Positions 24,488 to 32,725 are shown, counted from the stretch's first letter. The stretch: DNA of 64,000 bases from Micromonospora coriariae (GCF_900091455.1 NZ_LT607412.1:868001-932000), one strand, 5' to 3'. Made by a program: numbers and translations. Notes: generated from the letters alone by a model not told the origin.

Positions 24488-25300
24488 GTGATCATTAGCT
24501 CGCGCAAGGTTGCGCGCATCACCGCAGCAGTGCTCATCGCGATGCTAGGTGGTGCCTGCGGAACAGGTCGCCGAGACGCCGTAGCCGAACCTCCACAAGA
24601 GGCTGCATCGTCCCTGTCGACGGCACCGCAGCATGAAACCCGAGCCTCGACACCGGATGGATCCATCGTGCTGCCATGGGTCGCAGCGATCGTCGCTCGC
24701 GACGACACCTCGATCACCGTGGCCACCGGCATAGACAGCGCAATCTGCGGAGAGCCCACGCGTCCCCCCGAGGCGACGGTCACCCATCAAGACGACACCC
24801 AGGTGGTCCTTTCGGTGACCACGAGCGTCGTGCGAGCAGAAGAGGAAGACTGCGCCGTCACCGGTGACGCCGCGCCCGCTTACGTGTCGCTGCAAGAACC
24901 CCTCGGTGACAGAGTTCTGCGCGACGCCGCCGCCACCCTGCCGCATCCGACCTACTACGAGCGAGATGTGCCGGACCTCCTTGCAGACAAGCGGTGGGAT
25001 CCTTCCGGAGGACACCTGAGGCCCGACGAACGCTGGTTCCAGAGCTTCCGCGACCCTGGCGGCACAATGCTGATCCTCGATGCGCAGCCCACAACTAGGG
25101 CGCACCGGTCGGCCACCATCGCCACTGTCCCGATCGGCTCATGGCAAGGCATCATCACTACCTACGGCGCACCAGGCTCTTGGAAGGTCTGGTGGGAGCA
25201 GGGCCAGGTCACCTACTCGCTGTCGCTCATACCACCCGAGAGTCATGGCTTCACCCTGAAACAGTTCAAGCAACAACTCGCCGGGCTTACGTGGAGTTGA
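24488..25300 (+). CDS. Predicted lipoprotein of unknown function
   Basis: About 270 residues with a lipoprotein signal: KVARITAAVLIAMLGGAC with the lipobox LGGAC (cysteine near residue 24), followed by a Ser/Thr/Ala-rich spacer. The mature part (VLPWVAAIVARDDTSITVAT, RWFQSFRDPGGTMLILDAQP, SHGFTLKQFKQQLAGLTWS) matches no family I recognise and contains two further cysteines. The start is uncertain: GTG at 24485 or 24488. It lies between two integrase fragments and has lower GC than its neighbours, so it may be cargo of a former mobile element. Confidence 0.6.
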   Translation: MIISSRKVARITAAVLIAMLGGACGTGRRDAVAEPPQEAASSLSTAPQHETRASTPDGSIVLPWVAAIVARDDTSITVATGIDSAICGEPTRPPEATVTHQDDTQVVLSVTTSVVRAEEEDCAVTGDAAPAYVSLQEPLGDRVLRDAAATLPHPTYYERDVPDLLADKRWDPSGGHLRPDERWFQSFRDPGGTMLILDAQPTTRAHRSATIATVPIGSWQGIITTYGAPGSWKVWWEQGQVTYSLSLIPPESHGFTLKQFKQQLAGLTWS

Positions 25301-25314
25301 TCGTGCCACGCTGA

Positions 25315-25737
25315 CAGCTCCTCCACCGCGACACCAAGACCCAGGCGTCCGACGCCACACTCCCCCTGCCTGACATATGCCTGACCGCCCTCAAGCTCAG
25401 GCAAGAACAACGCGACGAGGCACGGGCAGCCGCCAGCAAGGCCTGGCACGAAACCGACCTCGTATCCACCACCCGCTATGGCACGCCCATCGAACCGCGC
25501 AACTTCCAACGTTCCTGGCAGACGAGGTGCGAGAAGGCAGGCGTCACGCCCATCACCGTCCACGACGCCCGGCGGACCTGCGCCACGCTCCTGGCCGACC
25601 TCGACGTCCACCCGCGAGTCGCCATGCAGGTGCTCCGGCACGCCCGCTTCTCCGTGACGATGGAGATCTACACGCAGGTCTCATCGAAGGCGACGAGAGA
25701 AGCACTCAAGCGGCTCGGCGATTCTCTCGGCCGCTGA
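25315..25737 (+). pseudogene. C-terminal part of a tyrosine recombinase/integrase
   Basis: About 140 codons without a start, encoding LLHRDTKTQASDATLPLPDI and then the C-terminal catalytic half: HDARR (His and second Arg), VLRHARF (His) and the nucleophile tyrosine in TMEIYTQVSS. The first catalytic arginine and the N-terminal DNA-binding domains are missing. It ends 77 bases before the tRNA-Val gene, the classical position of an integrase that used the tRNA as its attachment site, so this is the degraded edge of an integrated plasmid or phage. Confidence 0.8.
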
Positions 25738-25770
25738 CTATTGCTGTACTTAACTGCCGTACGCAAGCAG

Positions 25771-25804
25771 AAAGGCCACCTCCCGAACCCGGGAAGTGGC
25801 CTTT
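25771..25804. terminator. Terminator next to tRNA-Val
   Basis: AAAGGCCACCTCCCG (25771-25785) pairs with CGGGAAGTGGCCTTT (25790-25804) with one mismatch and loop AACC. The flanking A and T runs make it work in both directions: after the tRNA (minus) and after the integrase remnant (plus). Confidence 0.75.
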
Positions 25805-25813
25805 GACCTGCGT

Positions 25814-25884
25814 GGGCGATACTGGGATCGAACCAGTGACCTCTTCGGTGTGAACGAAGCGCTCTCCCGCTGAGCTAATCGCCC
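25814..25884 (-). tRNA. tRNA-Val (anticodon CAC)
   Basis: Read on the minus strand, the cloverleaf is complete in 71 bases: acceptor GGGCGAT with ATCGCCC, D-stem GCTC/GAGC, anticodon stem CTTCG-CGAAG with loop TTCACAC, and T-arm ACTGG-TTCGATC-CCAGT. The anticodon CAC reads GTG valine codons. CCA is not encoded. An integrase remnant adjoins its 3' side. Confidence 0.95.
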
Positions 25885-25934
25885 TCAGCGCCGATGACTC
25901 TACCCGATCGTGGAACCAGACCGGAAATCCGGGG

Positions 25935-26582
25935 TCAGTGCGTCGCGAGGTAGTGCATCGCCGTGGCCACCACGTCGATGCCGAGGCTGTACTTGAGTGA
26001 GAGCCACACCACCACGGCCACGAAGACCAGGCCGACGGAGCCGAGCACGATTCGCACCGGCAGTGACTGGCGTTTCGCCCAGTTGGTCCAGCCGTGGACG
26101 TGACGGCGGGTGAAGCCGAGCAGCCGGCGGGCCCAGTGGTATTCGACGGCCCAGATGCCGAGCCCGGCGATGACCAGCAGCCAGCCCGGCCCGGGCAGCG
26201 GGATGAGGGCGATGCCGATGGTCACGACCAGCGCCCCGGCGATCGCAATGAAGATCTTGAGGGCGATCCGGCCGGTGGGGTTGGCCCGGATCAGGTCGAG
26301 GGTGGTGGAGATCCGCTCCCGCCAGCGTGGGCGCCGCGGCGGGTTCGCCACGAGGACGCCACCGGCACGACCGGCCCCGTCTCGGACGGGGCGATCCGTA
26401 CCACCGGCGGCGGAACGACCCGCTTCTCCGGCAGCGGGGCGGCCGGGCTCGGCCGCCGGCCGACCGGACCGCTCGGGCTGCTCCATTGGCACTGCGTACC
26501 CCCGCTTTTCGGCTGCTCGGACCGCGACGTTCGGCGGACCGGACGCCGCTGCCGGATCCACTGAGGATCGATTCGTGACCAT
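25935..26582 (-). CDS. TIGR02611 family membrane protein
   Basis: A 215-residue protein with a disordered, proline/alanine/arginine-rich N-terminus (about 85 residues) and a C-terminal membrane domain of three spans: IAIAGALVVTIGIALIPL with the family hallmark PLPGPGW, LLVIAGLGIWAVEYHWARR, and IVLGSVGLVFVAVVVWLSL. TIGR02611 proteins are widespread in actinobacteria and uncharacterised. The ATG at 26582 has GGGGGTGAA upstream; shorter starts are possible. It is divergent from the SsgB-like gene. Confidence 0.85.
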   Translation of the reverse strand: MVTNRSSVDPAAASGPPNVAVRAAEKRGYAVPMEQPERSGRPAAEPGRPAAGEAGRSAAGGTDRPVRDGAGRAGGVLVANPPRRPRWRERISTTLDLIRANPTGRIALKIFIAIAGALVVTIGIALIPLPGPGWLLVIAGLGIWAVEYHWARRLLGFTRRHVHGWTNWAKRQSLPVRIVLGSVGLVFVAVVVWLSLKYSLGIDVVATAMHYLATH

Positions 26583-26855
26583 TTCACCCCCCAGTGTCGC
26601 TCGGGCCCGTCACTGCAACGGCCGACTGGACGTTACCGGAGTAAGTCGACGACTGAGCCACCCGATGCCGGGCGGGATCACGCACTGGGCAGAACCGGAA
26701 ATCCTACATGAATCCTCACATTCACGCGGCCTTTCCGTCCCCCTTCCCACCACTGGGTGAAGTCAGCGTATGGCGGAGCGTAGCCAGGAGTAGCACCTGA
26801 GTATGGGAAAAGCGGGACACGCGCGTTCCGCAGCGGTGCCGGGGGGAGAACGTCC

Positions 26856-27287
26856 ATGAGTGTCATTCGACCGACGACCGTAGAGGTCGAGACGTCGCTA
26901 AGGCTCGTCGCGCCTGACGCCACCGCATTGCCGGTGCGTGCCAGTCTGCGTTACGACCCTGCTGACCCGTATGCGGTCCATGTCCTGTTCCATGCCGAAT
27001 CGGCCGGCGGCGAAGCGGTGAGTTGGTCCTTCGCTCGCGAACTGCTCGTCACCGGCCTGGACGAGCCAGCCGGCATCGGCGATGTGCGGGTCTGGCCCTG
27101 GGCCACCCCGCGCGGCGATTTCGTCGCGCTGGCCCTGTCGTCACCGGACGGCAACGCCCTCTTCGAGGTGCCGCGCAGCGTCCTGGTGCGTTTCCTTCGA
27201 CGGACCTACGTCGTCGTCCCGCGCGGCCGCGAGGCCGAGCACCTGGACGTCGACACGGCGGTGAACCGACTGCTCGCCGGTCGCTGA
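26856..27287 (+). CDS. SsgB/SsgA family sporulation and cell division protein
   Basis: A 143-residue SsgA-like protein. The domain is unmistakable: LVAPDATALPVRASLRYDPA, DPYAVHVLFHAESAGGEAVS, WSFARELLVTGL, RVWPWATPRGDFVALALSSP. SsgB-type proteins recruit FtsZ to sporulation septa in streptomycetes, and in unicellular or poorly differentiating actinomycetes they act in division. The ATG at 26856 has GGGGGGAG upstream. The length and central position in the family suggest the SsgB ortholog rather than an SsgA paralog, but that is inference. Confidence 0.93.
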   Translation: MSVIRPTTVEVETSLRLVAPDATALPVRASLRYDPADPYAVHVLFHAESAGGEAVSWSFARELLVTGLDEPAGIGDVRVWPWATPRGDFVALALSSPDGNALFEVPRSVLVRFLRRTYVVVPRGREAEHLDVDTAVNRLLAGR

Positions 27288-27401
27288 CCACCGCCCGACC
27301 GGGCAACACCGGCCATCACGGGGCCGCGCGGATCTGCCGACCGCGCGGCTCCGGCACACCCCGGGGGTACGCGGGCCCGCCCGCTCCGGGTCGGCCGGTG
27401 C

Positions 27402-28184
27402 TCAGCCGTGCGTGGTGATGCCGCCGTCGACCGGGATGACCGCGCCGGTGAGGTACGCGCCGGCCCGGGAGGAGAGGTAGATGGCCGTGCCGGCCATGTC
27501 CTCCGGGCGCCCGATGCGGCCCAGCGGCACCTGCTGCTCGATGCTGGCCCGGCTCGCCGGGTCGTTCAGCGCGAACGCCATCATCTTGCTCTCGAACGGA
27601 CCGGGCGCGATCGCGTTGACGGTGATCTGCTCGCCGGCCAGTTGGTAGGCCAGGCTGCGGGTGAGCATGTGCACGGCCGCCTTGGTGGCCGAGTACGCGT
27701 ACACCTCCATCCACGGCACCCGGATGCCGTCGATCGACCCGATGTTGATCACGCGGGCCGGATCGTCGGCGCTGGCGGCGGCGCGCAGCGCCGGCAGCAG
27801 CGCAGTGGTCAGCCGGAAGACGGCCTTGACGTTCACCGCCCAGAGCTTGTCGAACGCGGCCTCCGGGTAGTTTTCCAGCGGGGCGCCCCAGGTCGCGCCG
27901 GCGTTGTTGACCAGCACGTCGAGGCGACCGAAGCGCTCCCGCACGGCGGCAGCGAGGGACTCGGCCCCGGCGTCGGCGCCCAGGTCGGCCGGGATCGCCT
28001 CGCAGCGCCCCTCGGCGGAGAGCTCCTTGGCGACCGCCTCGCAGACGTCCGCCTTACGGGACGAGATGATCACCTGCGCACCGGCCCGGACGAAGCCCTG
28101 GGCGATCATCAGACCGATCCCCCGCGACCCGCCGGTGACCAGGACCGTCTTGCCTTCGACCGAGAACAGCTGCGTCATGCCCAT
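27402..28184 (-). CDS. SDR family oxidoreductase
   Basis: A 260-residue classical short-chain dehydrogenase. The cofactor motif is TGGSRGIGLMIAQGF, NNAG is in LVNNAGATWG, the catalytic Ser in NIGSIDG, and YSATK supplies Tyr and Lys; the C-terminal GAYLTGAVIPVDGGITTHG is standard. The arginine and serine after the first strand (ISSRKAD) suggest NADPH preference. The ATG at 28184 is followed by a second ATG at 28178. It is divergent from an AraC regulator, which may control it. The substrate is unknown; FabG-like or gluconate-type activities are possible. Confidence 0.9.
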   Translation of the reverse strand: MGMTQLFSVEGKTVLVTGGSRGIGLMIAQGFVRAGAQVIISSRKADVCEAVAKELSAEGRCEAIPADLGADAGAESLAAAVRERFGRLDVLVNNAGATWGAPLENYPEAAFDKLWAVNVKAVFRLTTALLPALRAAASADDPARVINIGSIDGIRVPWMEVYAYSATKAAVHMLTRSLAYQLAGEQITVNAIAPGPFESKMMAFALNDPASRASIEQQVPLGRIGRPEDMAGTAIYLSSRAGAYLTGAVIPVDGGITTHG

Positions 28185-28376
28185 CCCATCGCGAGTCGGC
28201 GGGTCCGCCGGTCCGGCGGGCGGCCCGGCGGGGCGCCGGGCGGAGCGGAGACCGGACGGCGCTACCGCCGGGTAACGTAGCCCGACCGCCGGGACCGCGA
28301 CAAGCCCGTGGCGGCGCGCCGGGCCCGCCGGGGGTCGGGATGCGGTGACCTGCGGTTCGGGCTACCGTCGCAGGCG

Positions 28377-29333
28377 ATGGTCTCCACCGGTCCCCTTCCT
28401 GCGGCAACGATCGGAGCGGCGCCACCCGTCCCCGACGAGATCGCCACGTTCGCCCTGGCCGACCTGGCTGGCGACCAGGGCTGGCGGCGCCCGGTGTTCG
28501 TCGAGCGGGAGCTGCTGATCCTCACCACCCGTGGGCACGGCGACGCCGAGCTGGATTTCCACCTGCTGCCGTGCCGGCCCGGCACGCTGCTGCGGGTACG
28601 CGCCGGCCAGGTGCTGCGCTGCGCCGGCCCACAGTTCGACGCCACCGTGGTCGGCTGGGATTCCGAGGCGCTGCGCGGTCTCGACGTGGACCCGGACGCA
28701 CCCCCGACCTGGCGGCAGCTCGCCGGCGAGGACGAGGATGCCGTGATCAGTGAGGTGAGCCAGCTGGCGGTCGACTGCCAGCGGCATCGCGACACACCCG
28801 CCGGCCGTGCTCTGCTCCGCCACCAGCTCGCCGTGCTGCTGCTGCGGCTGGCCCTGCCCGGCGGGGACCGGTCGGCTGCCCGGCCCGAGGCGGAGACGTT
28901 CCACCGGTTCTGCCGGGAGGTGGAACACGCCTACCAGTACACCCGGCGGGTGGAGGACTACGCCGCCGCGCTCGGCTGCTCGGTACGGACCCTGACGCGG
29001 GCCTGCCTGGCGGTCACCGGGCGCAGCGCCAAGCAGGTCATCGACGAGCGGGTCGCGTTGCAGGCGGGACGGCTCCTCGCCGCGACCGACGAGCCGATCG
29101 CCCAGATCGGTCGGAACCTGGGGTTCTCCGAACCCACCAACTTCGGCCGCTTCTTCACCCGGGAGGTCGGGCTCAGCCCCGGCGCGTTCCGGGCCGCCCG
29201 GGACCAGCCGGCCGCCGCCCGGGTGGTCCGGCCCCGGTCACCGGCCGAGGCGACGACCGCCAATGCCGGCCGGTTCCGCCCCGGTGCCGCCGGCGAGCCG
29301 GCCAACGGCGGTCACGCCGCCCGACCCGGGTAG
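28377..29333 (+). CDS. AraC family transcriptional regulator
   Basis: A 318-residue regulator with an N-terminal cupin-like sensor (FVERELLILTTRGHGDAELD, LLPCRPGTLLRVRAGQVLRC) and a C-terminal double helix-turn-helix (YAAALGCSVRTLTRACLAVT; AQIGRNLGFSEPTNFGRFFT, REVGLSPGAFR). A disordered tail of about 50 residues follows. The ATG at 28377 is chosen because the upstream extension is arginine-rich and non-conserved in character. It is divergent from the SDR gene, 192 bases away, and a likely regulator of it. Confidence 0.9.
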   Translation: MVSTGPLPAATIGAAPPVPDEIATFALADLAGDQGWRRPVFVERELLILTTRGHGDAELDFHLLPCRPGTLLRVRAGQVLRCAGPQFDATVVGWDSEALRGLDVDPDAPPTWRQLAGEDEDAVISEVSQLAVDCQRHRDTPAGRALLRHQLAVLLLRLALPGGDRSAARPEAETFHRFCREVEHAYQYTRRVEDYAAALGCSVRTLTRACLAVTGRSAKQVIDERVALQAGRLLAATDEPIAQIGRNLGFSEPTNFGRFFTREVGLSPGAFRAARDQPAAARVVRPRSPAEATTANAGRFRPGAAGEPANGGHAARPG

Positions 29334-29376
29334 CCCGCGGGACCGGGCAGCGGCGCGGGCCGGGCATGATGGCAGG

Positions 29377-29832
29377 GTGCAGATCTCCGCGCGCGGCGAC
29401 TACGCGGTACGGGCGGCGCTGAGCCTCGCCACCGCGTACCCCTCGCTGCTGTCCACCCAGGCCATCGCCGCGGAGCAGGACTTGCCCCGCAAGTTCCTGG
29501 AGGCGGTCCTGGCCGATCTGCGCCGGGCCGGCATCGTGCGCGCCCAACGTGGCGCCGAGGGCGGCTACACGCTCGCCCGCCCGCCGCGTGAGGTGACCGT
29601 CGGCGCGGTGCTGCGCGCCGTGGAGGGTCCGCTGGCCGGGGTCCGCGGCCTGCGCCCGGAGGAGACCCGGTACGAGGGCGCGGCGGAGAACCTGCCCGGC
29701 CTCTGGGTGGCGGTTCGCGCCGCGGTCCGCCGGGTGGTCGACGAGGTGAGCCTCGCCGAGATCATCAGCGGTCGGCTGCCGGCCCACGTCCGCAAGCTCA
29801 CCGCTCTGCCTGACGCCTGGGAGCCCCGCTGA
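29377..29832 (+). CDS. Rrf2 family transcriptional regulator
   Basis: A 151-residue Rrf2-type winged-helix protein: QISARGDYAVRAALSLATAY, the HTH STQAIAAEQDLPRKFLEAVL and the wing IVRAQRGAEGGYTLARPPRE. The three cysteines that ligate the iron-sulfur cluster in IscR and NsrR are absent (no cysteine in the protein), so it belongs to the clusterless YwnA/CymR-like group. The GTG at 29377 lies 6 bases after CATGAT (29365-29370), a leaderless arrangement. Its stop overlaps the start of the acetyltransferase gene (TGATG). Confidence 0.9.
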   Translation: MQISARGDYAVRAALSLATAYPSLLSTQAIAAEQDLPRKFLEAVLADLRRAGIVRAQRGAEGGYTLARPPREVTVGAVLRAVEGPLAGVRGLRPEETRYEGAAENLPGLWVAVRAAVRRVVDEVSLAEIISGRLPAHVRKLTALPDAWEPR

Positions 29833-30350
29833 TGCCCACCCCCACCCTGCGCACCGACCGTCTGCTGCTGGAGCCCTACCGACCGGCCGACGCCGAGGAC
29901 TTCGTCGCGCTGCTCGCCGACCCCGAGGTGGGCCGGTTCATGGGCGACGGGCCGATGACCGAGGCGGATGCCGCCGACCTGTTCGGGCGGGTGTTCAGCC
30001 GGGTCTACGCCGACGACCTCTTCGACGTGTGGGCGGTCCGCCGGGACGGCCACTACGTCGGGCACGCCGAGATCAAGCGGACCGACGACGTCGAGGGTCA
30101 CGAGCTCGTCTACGCGCTGGCCAAGCCGGCGTGGGGTGGTGGCCTGGGCACCGAACTGGCCACCGCACTGGTCCGGTACGGCTTCGACCGTCTCGATCTG
30201 ACCCGGGTGTACGCCACGGTCGCCGACGCCAACCACGCCTCGCTCGGGCTGCTCGCCAAGCTCGGCTTCGTCCACCAGCAGGACGTGACCGAGGAGGACG
30301 GCAGCGTCACCCGGGTCCTCGCGCTGGACCGGGACCCCGTCCCGGCCTGA
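29832..30350 (+). CDS. GNAT family N-acetyltransferase
   Basis: A 172-residue RimJ/RimL-type acetyltransferase (LRTDRLLLEPYRPADAEDFV, YALAKPAWGGGLGTELATAL, VADANHASLGLLAKLGF). The acetyl-CoA loop reads WGGGLGTELA. The ATG shares a base with the stop of the Rrf2 gene, so the two are translationally coupled and presumably work together. The substrate is unknown. Confidence 0.88.
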   Translation: MPTPTLRTDRLLLEPYRPADAEDFVALLADPEVGRFMGDGPMTEADAADLFGRVFSRVYADDLFDVWAVRRDGHYVGHAEIKRTDDVEGHELVYALAKPAWGGGLGTELATALVRYGFDRLDLTRVYATVADANHASLGLLAKLGFVHQQDVTEEDGSVTRVLALDRDPVPA

Positions 30351-30503
30351 GGCCGGCCGGCTCACAGCGCATCTCCTGAATGGAGACCGAGACGCCGTTT
30401 CGGGCGACCGTCCACGCCGGACTCCGACGGGGTTTCGGAATTCACCGGTTCGGGCATGTTCGATCTCGACACGGCAGGGAACGGTGACGAGGGGAGTCCT
30501 CCG

Positions 30504-30683
30504 ATGGGCCTCATGTTTCGCAAGCGCAAGAAGATCGGTCCGATCATCCTGAACTTCACCGAGAACGGCTTCTCCTCGTGGAGCATCAAGATCGGGCGTT
30601 GGTCCTGGAACTCCAGGGCCAGGGCACACCGGGTCGACCTGCCGGGCCCGCTGTCGTGGAAGCAGGACAAGTCCCGGTCGTAG
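30504..30683 (+). CDS. Small DUF4236-like protein
   Basis: Fifty-nine residues, very basic and aromatic: MFRKRKKIGPIILNFTENGF, SSWSIKIGRWSWNSRARAHR, VDLPGPLSW. The (R)KxxKIGPxxLNxxxxG start resembles DUF4236 proteins and it continues with tryptophan-rich beta strands. The ATG at 30504 has GAGGGGAG 7 bases upstream, excellent initiation context; an upstream ATG at 30456 has none. A strong terminator follows. No known function. Confidence 0.75.
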   Translation: MGLMFRKRKKIGPIILNFTENGFSSWSIKIGRWSWNSRARAHRVDLPGPLSWKQDKSRS

Positions 30684-30695
30684 TGTCCCGGGAGT

Positions 30696-30732
30696 CGAGC
30701 GGGGTGCCGGTGGACCACCGGCACCCCGCTCG
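30696..30732. terminator. Bidirectional terminator
   Basis: An 18-base perfect inverted repeat (30696-30713 with 30715-30732) between the convergent DUF4236-like gene and the gene at 30778. Confidence 0.7.
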
Positions 30733-30777
30733 GCGTGTGCGGGCCGGTGTGACATCGGCCCAGCGGCCGGGGCGCGC

Positions 30778-31668
30778 TCAGCGCGTCGACGTGATGGTCT
30801 CGTCGCCGGCCAGCCGGCCGGTCTCGCGTTCGCGGCGCACGTTGCCGGAGTCGAGCAGGCCGGTGAGCGCCCGGGTGGCGTCGGCGGCCCGGTAGACGGT
30901 CGCGGTGAGGGTGTGCCGGCGCAGCTCGGTGACCGGCCGCGGCCCGCCCCGGCGCAGCTCGGCCAGCAGTTCGCGGGCCAGCGGCTCGGCGTCGGGGTCA
31001 CCGGCCAGGTCGACCGGCGCGCCCGCCGGGTCGCCCGGGTCGGACAAGCGCACGTCGCGGTCCGCGCCGACGGCCCAGAGCGCGTCGCGGACCGCCTCCA
31101 GGCTCCGGTCCGAGCGGCTGCCGAACGCGATCACGCCGGCCGCCGCGCCGTTCGGGAGCACCGGCGCCACCTCGGCGACCAGAGGGAAGCCGGCGGCGAC
31201 CAGCGCGTCGCGGGCGTCGCTGCCGGCGTGCAGCAACACCTCCCCGGCGCGGCCGTTCGCCGCGGCGGTGAGCAGCTTCGGGGTCACCGCGCCGGGCAGG
31301 TCCAGAAAGCAGAACAGCGGGGAGCCGGCGGCACCGGCCGCCTTCACCGCGACCGGCAGCCGATCCGGGACGCCCGGCAGCAGGTGCACGGTGACCTCGG
31401 CGGGCAGCTCCGCCTCGACCGGACCGAGCCGGGTCGGCAGGTCGGCGGCACCGTCGGCCAGCACAAGCACGGTCACCCGCCGGCCGCGCACCTGGTCGGC
31501 ATGCCCGGCGACCACCCGCAGCGCGGCCTCCGCGCCGCCGGCGTCGTCACCGGACCAGGCCAGGGCGATGGTGGCTCGCCGGGAGCGGTGCAGGGCCGCG
31601 GGCAGCCAGGTCGTCAACTGGCGGACCAGCAGCTCGCGGAGGAAGTCGGTGGTCCGGTCGGTCGACAT
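30778..31668 (-). CDS. Conserved-looking protein of unknown function
   Basis: A 296-residue soluble protein I cannot assign. The first two thirds look like an alpha/beta Rossmann-type fold (RRATIALAWSGDD, GRRVTVLVLADGAADLPTRL, SPLFCFLDLPGAVTPKLLTA, GEVLLHAGSDARDALVAAGF). The C-terminal 75 residues (ARELLAELRRGGPRPVTELR, TVYRAADATRALTGLLDSGN, VRRERETGRL) look like a winged helix, a layout reminiscent of TcmP (three-Cys-motif partner) proteins. The ATG at 31668 opens with MSTDRTTDFLRELL. A role in binding a nucleotide or sugar substrate is only a guess. Confidence 0.75.
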   Translation of the reverse strand: MSTDRTTDFLRELLVRQLTTWLPAALHRSRRATIALAWSGDDAGGAEAALRVVAGHADQVRGRRVTVLVLADGAADLPTRLGPVEAELPAEVTVHLLPGVPDRLPVAVKAAGAAGSPLFCFLDLPGAVTPKLLTAAANGRAGEVLLHAGSDARDALVAAGFPLVAEVAPVLPNGAAAGVIAFGSRSDRSLEAVRDALWAVGADRDVRLSDPGDPAGAPVDLAGDPDAEPLARELLAELRRGGPRPVTELRRHTLTATVYRAADATRALTGLLDSGNVRRERETGRLAGDETITSTR

Positions 31669-31692
31669 CGGTCCGTTCTACCCTACGAGCGG

Positions 31693-32214
31693 TCAGGCCG
31701 GGACGGAGATCCCCACCCCGCCGCGGGTCTGCCCGCCGTAGCGCTGCCGTTCGGCGGTCAGGTCGAGCCGGCCGATCCGCTTGCGGGCGGCCAGCGCGTC
31801 GTCGTCGAGCCGGTCGGCCGGGACCAGCCAGACCACCTCGAACTCCAGGCCGTCCGGGTCCTGCCCGTAGAGGCTCTTGGTGGTGCCGTGGTCGGAGGTG
31901 CCGACCAGAGCGCCGGCGGCCGAGAGTCGCTCGGCGGTGGCGGCCAGCTCGTCGAGGGTGTCCACCTCCCAGGCCAGGTGGTAGAGCCCGACGGTGGCCC
32001 GGCCGGCGGTCGACCGCCCGGCGCCGGCACCGACCTCGAACAGGCCGAGGTCGTGGTCGTTTGTCGAATCGGGGGCCTGGAGGAAGGTGGCGCCCCGGAA
32101 GCCGTCCGGGGTCATCGCCACCGGGCGGAAGCCCAGCACGTCGCGGTAGAAGGCGACGCTGCGGGCGAGGTCACTGACGTAGAGGACCGCGTGGTTGAGC
32201 CGGTGGATTCCCAT
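31693..32214 (-). CDS. VOC family dioxygenase-like protein (catechol 2,3-dioxygenase type)
   Basis: A 173-residue VOC protein with two beta-alpha-beta-beta-beta modules. The metal ligands expected of extradiol dioxygenases are visible: His in RLNHAVLYVSDLARSVAFYR, His in GLYHLAWEV and Glu in GLEFEVVWL. It could cleave a catechol or detoxify an electrophile. It is divergent from a MarR gene with an operator in between, so it is probably de-repressed by an aromatic ligand of that regulator. Confidence 0.88.
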   Translation of the reverse strand: MGIHRLNHAVLYVSDLARSVAFYRDVLGFRPVAMTPDGFRGATFLQAPDSTNDHDLGLFEVGAGAGRSTAGRATVGLYHLAWEVDTLDELAATAERLSAAGALVGTSDHGTTKSLYGQDPDGLEFEVVWLVPADRLDDDALAARKRIGRLDLTAERQRYGGQTRGGVGISVPA

Positions 32215-32236
32215 GGCTCCAGGCTAGCGCGATTTA

Positions 32237-32265
32237 GTTGAACTCTCAACCATTGCGGGTATGAT
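32237..32265 (+). promoter_or_regulatory. MarR gene promoter with overlapping operator
   Basis: TTGAAC (32238-32243) and TATGAT (32260-32265) are 16 bases apart. The inverted repeat GTTGA-ACTC-TCAAC (32237-32250) covers the -35 box, an ideal repressor position, and also lies 23 bases from the VOC gene start. The ATG at 32273 follows the -10 box by 7 bases, predicting a leaderless transcript. Confidence 0.65.
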
Positions 32266-32272
32266 GACGGTC

Positions 32273-32725
32273 ATGACCCGTTGGCTGGACTCCGACGAGC
32301 AGCGCACCTGGCGGGCGTTCCTCACCGCCTCCCGCGCGCTGATGGACACGCTCGACCGCGAGCTGCAACGCGACGCGGGGATGCCGCACGCCTACTACGA
32401 GATCCTGGTCCGGCTCTCCGAGGCGCCCGATCGGCGACTGCGGATGAGCGACCTGGCCGAGACGACCGGGTCGTCGCGCAGCCGGCTCTCACACGCCGTG
32501 GCCCGGTTGGAGGCGGCCGGCTGGGTCCGCCGCGAGGAATGCGCCACCGACCGGCGTGGACAGGTCGCACTGCTCACCGACGCGGGCTTCGCCACCCTCG
32601 CCGCCGCCGCCCCCGGCCACGTCGAGGGGGTACGCCGGCACCTGTTCGACGCGTTGAGCCCCGCCCAGGTCGACCAGCTGCGCCGGATCAGCGAGACGCT
32701 GGCGGAGCACCTGACGAGATCCTGA
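32273..32725 (+). CDS. MarR family transcriptional regulator
   Basis: A 150-residue MarR protein: WRAFLTASRALMDTLDRELQ, HAYYEILVRLSEAPDRRLRM, recognition helix SDLAETTGSSRSRLSHAVAR, and the wing AAGWVRREECATDRRGQVAL. The ATG at 32273 is preferred to those at 32261 and 32264 because the latter lie within the TATGAT -10 box. It probably represses itself and the divergent VOC dioxygenase-like gene through the operator that overlaps its -35. Confidence 0.9.
   Translation: MTRWLDSDEQRTWRAFLTASRALMDTLDRELQRDAGMPHAYYEILVRLSEAPDRRLRMSDLAETTGSSRSRLSHAVARLEAAGWVRREECATDRRGQVALLTDAGFATLAAAAPGHVEGVRRHLFDALSPAQVDQLRRISETLAEHLTRS

Noticed and set aside
24241..24783. A 180-codon minus-strand frame containing an integrase-like HVDLRRVC string
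   Set aside because: It is opposite the lipoprotein start and the plus-strand integrase fragment, and the resemblance is limited to a few residues.
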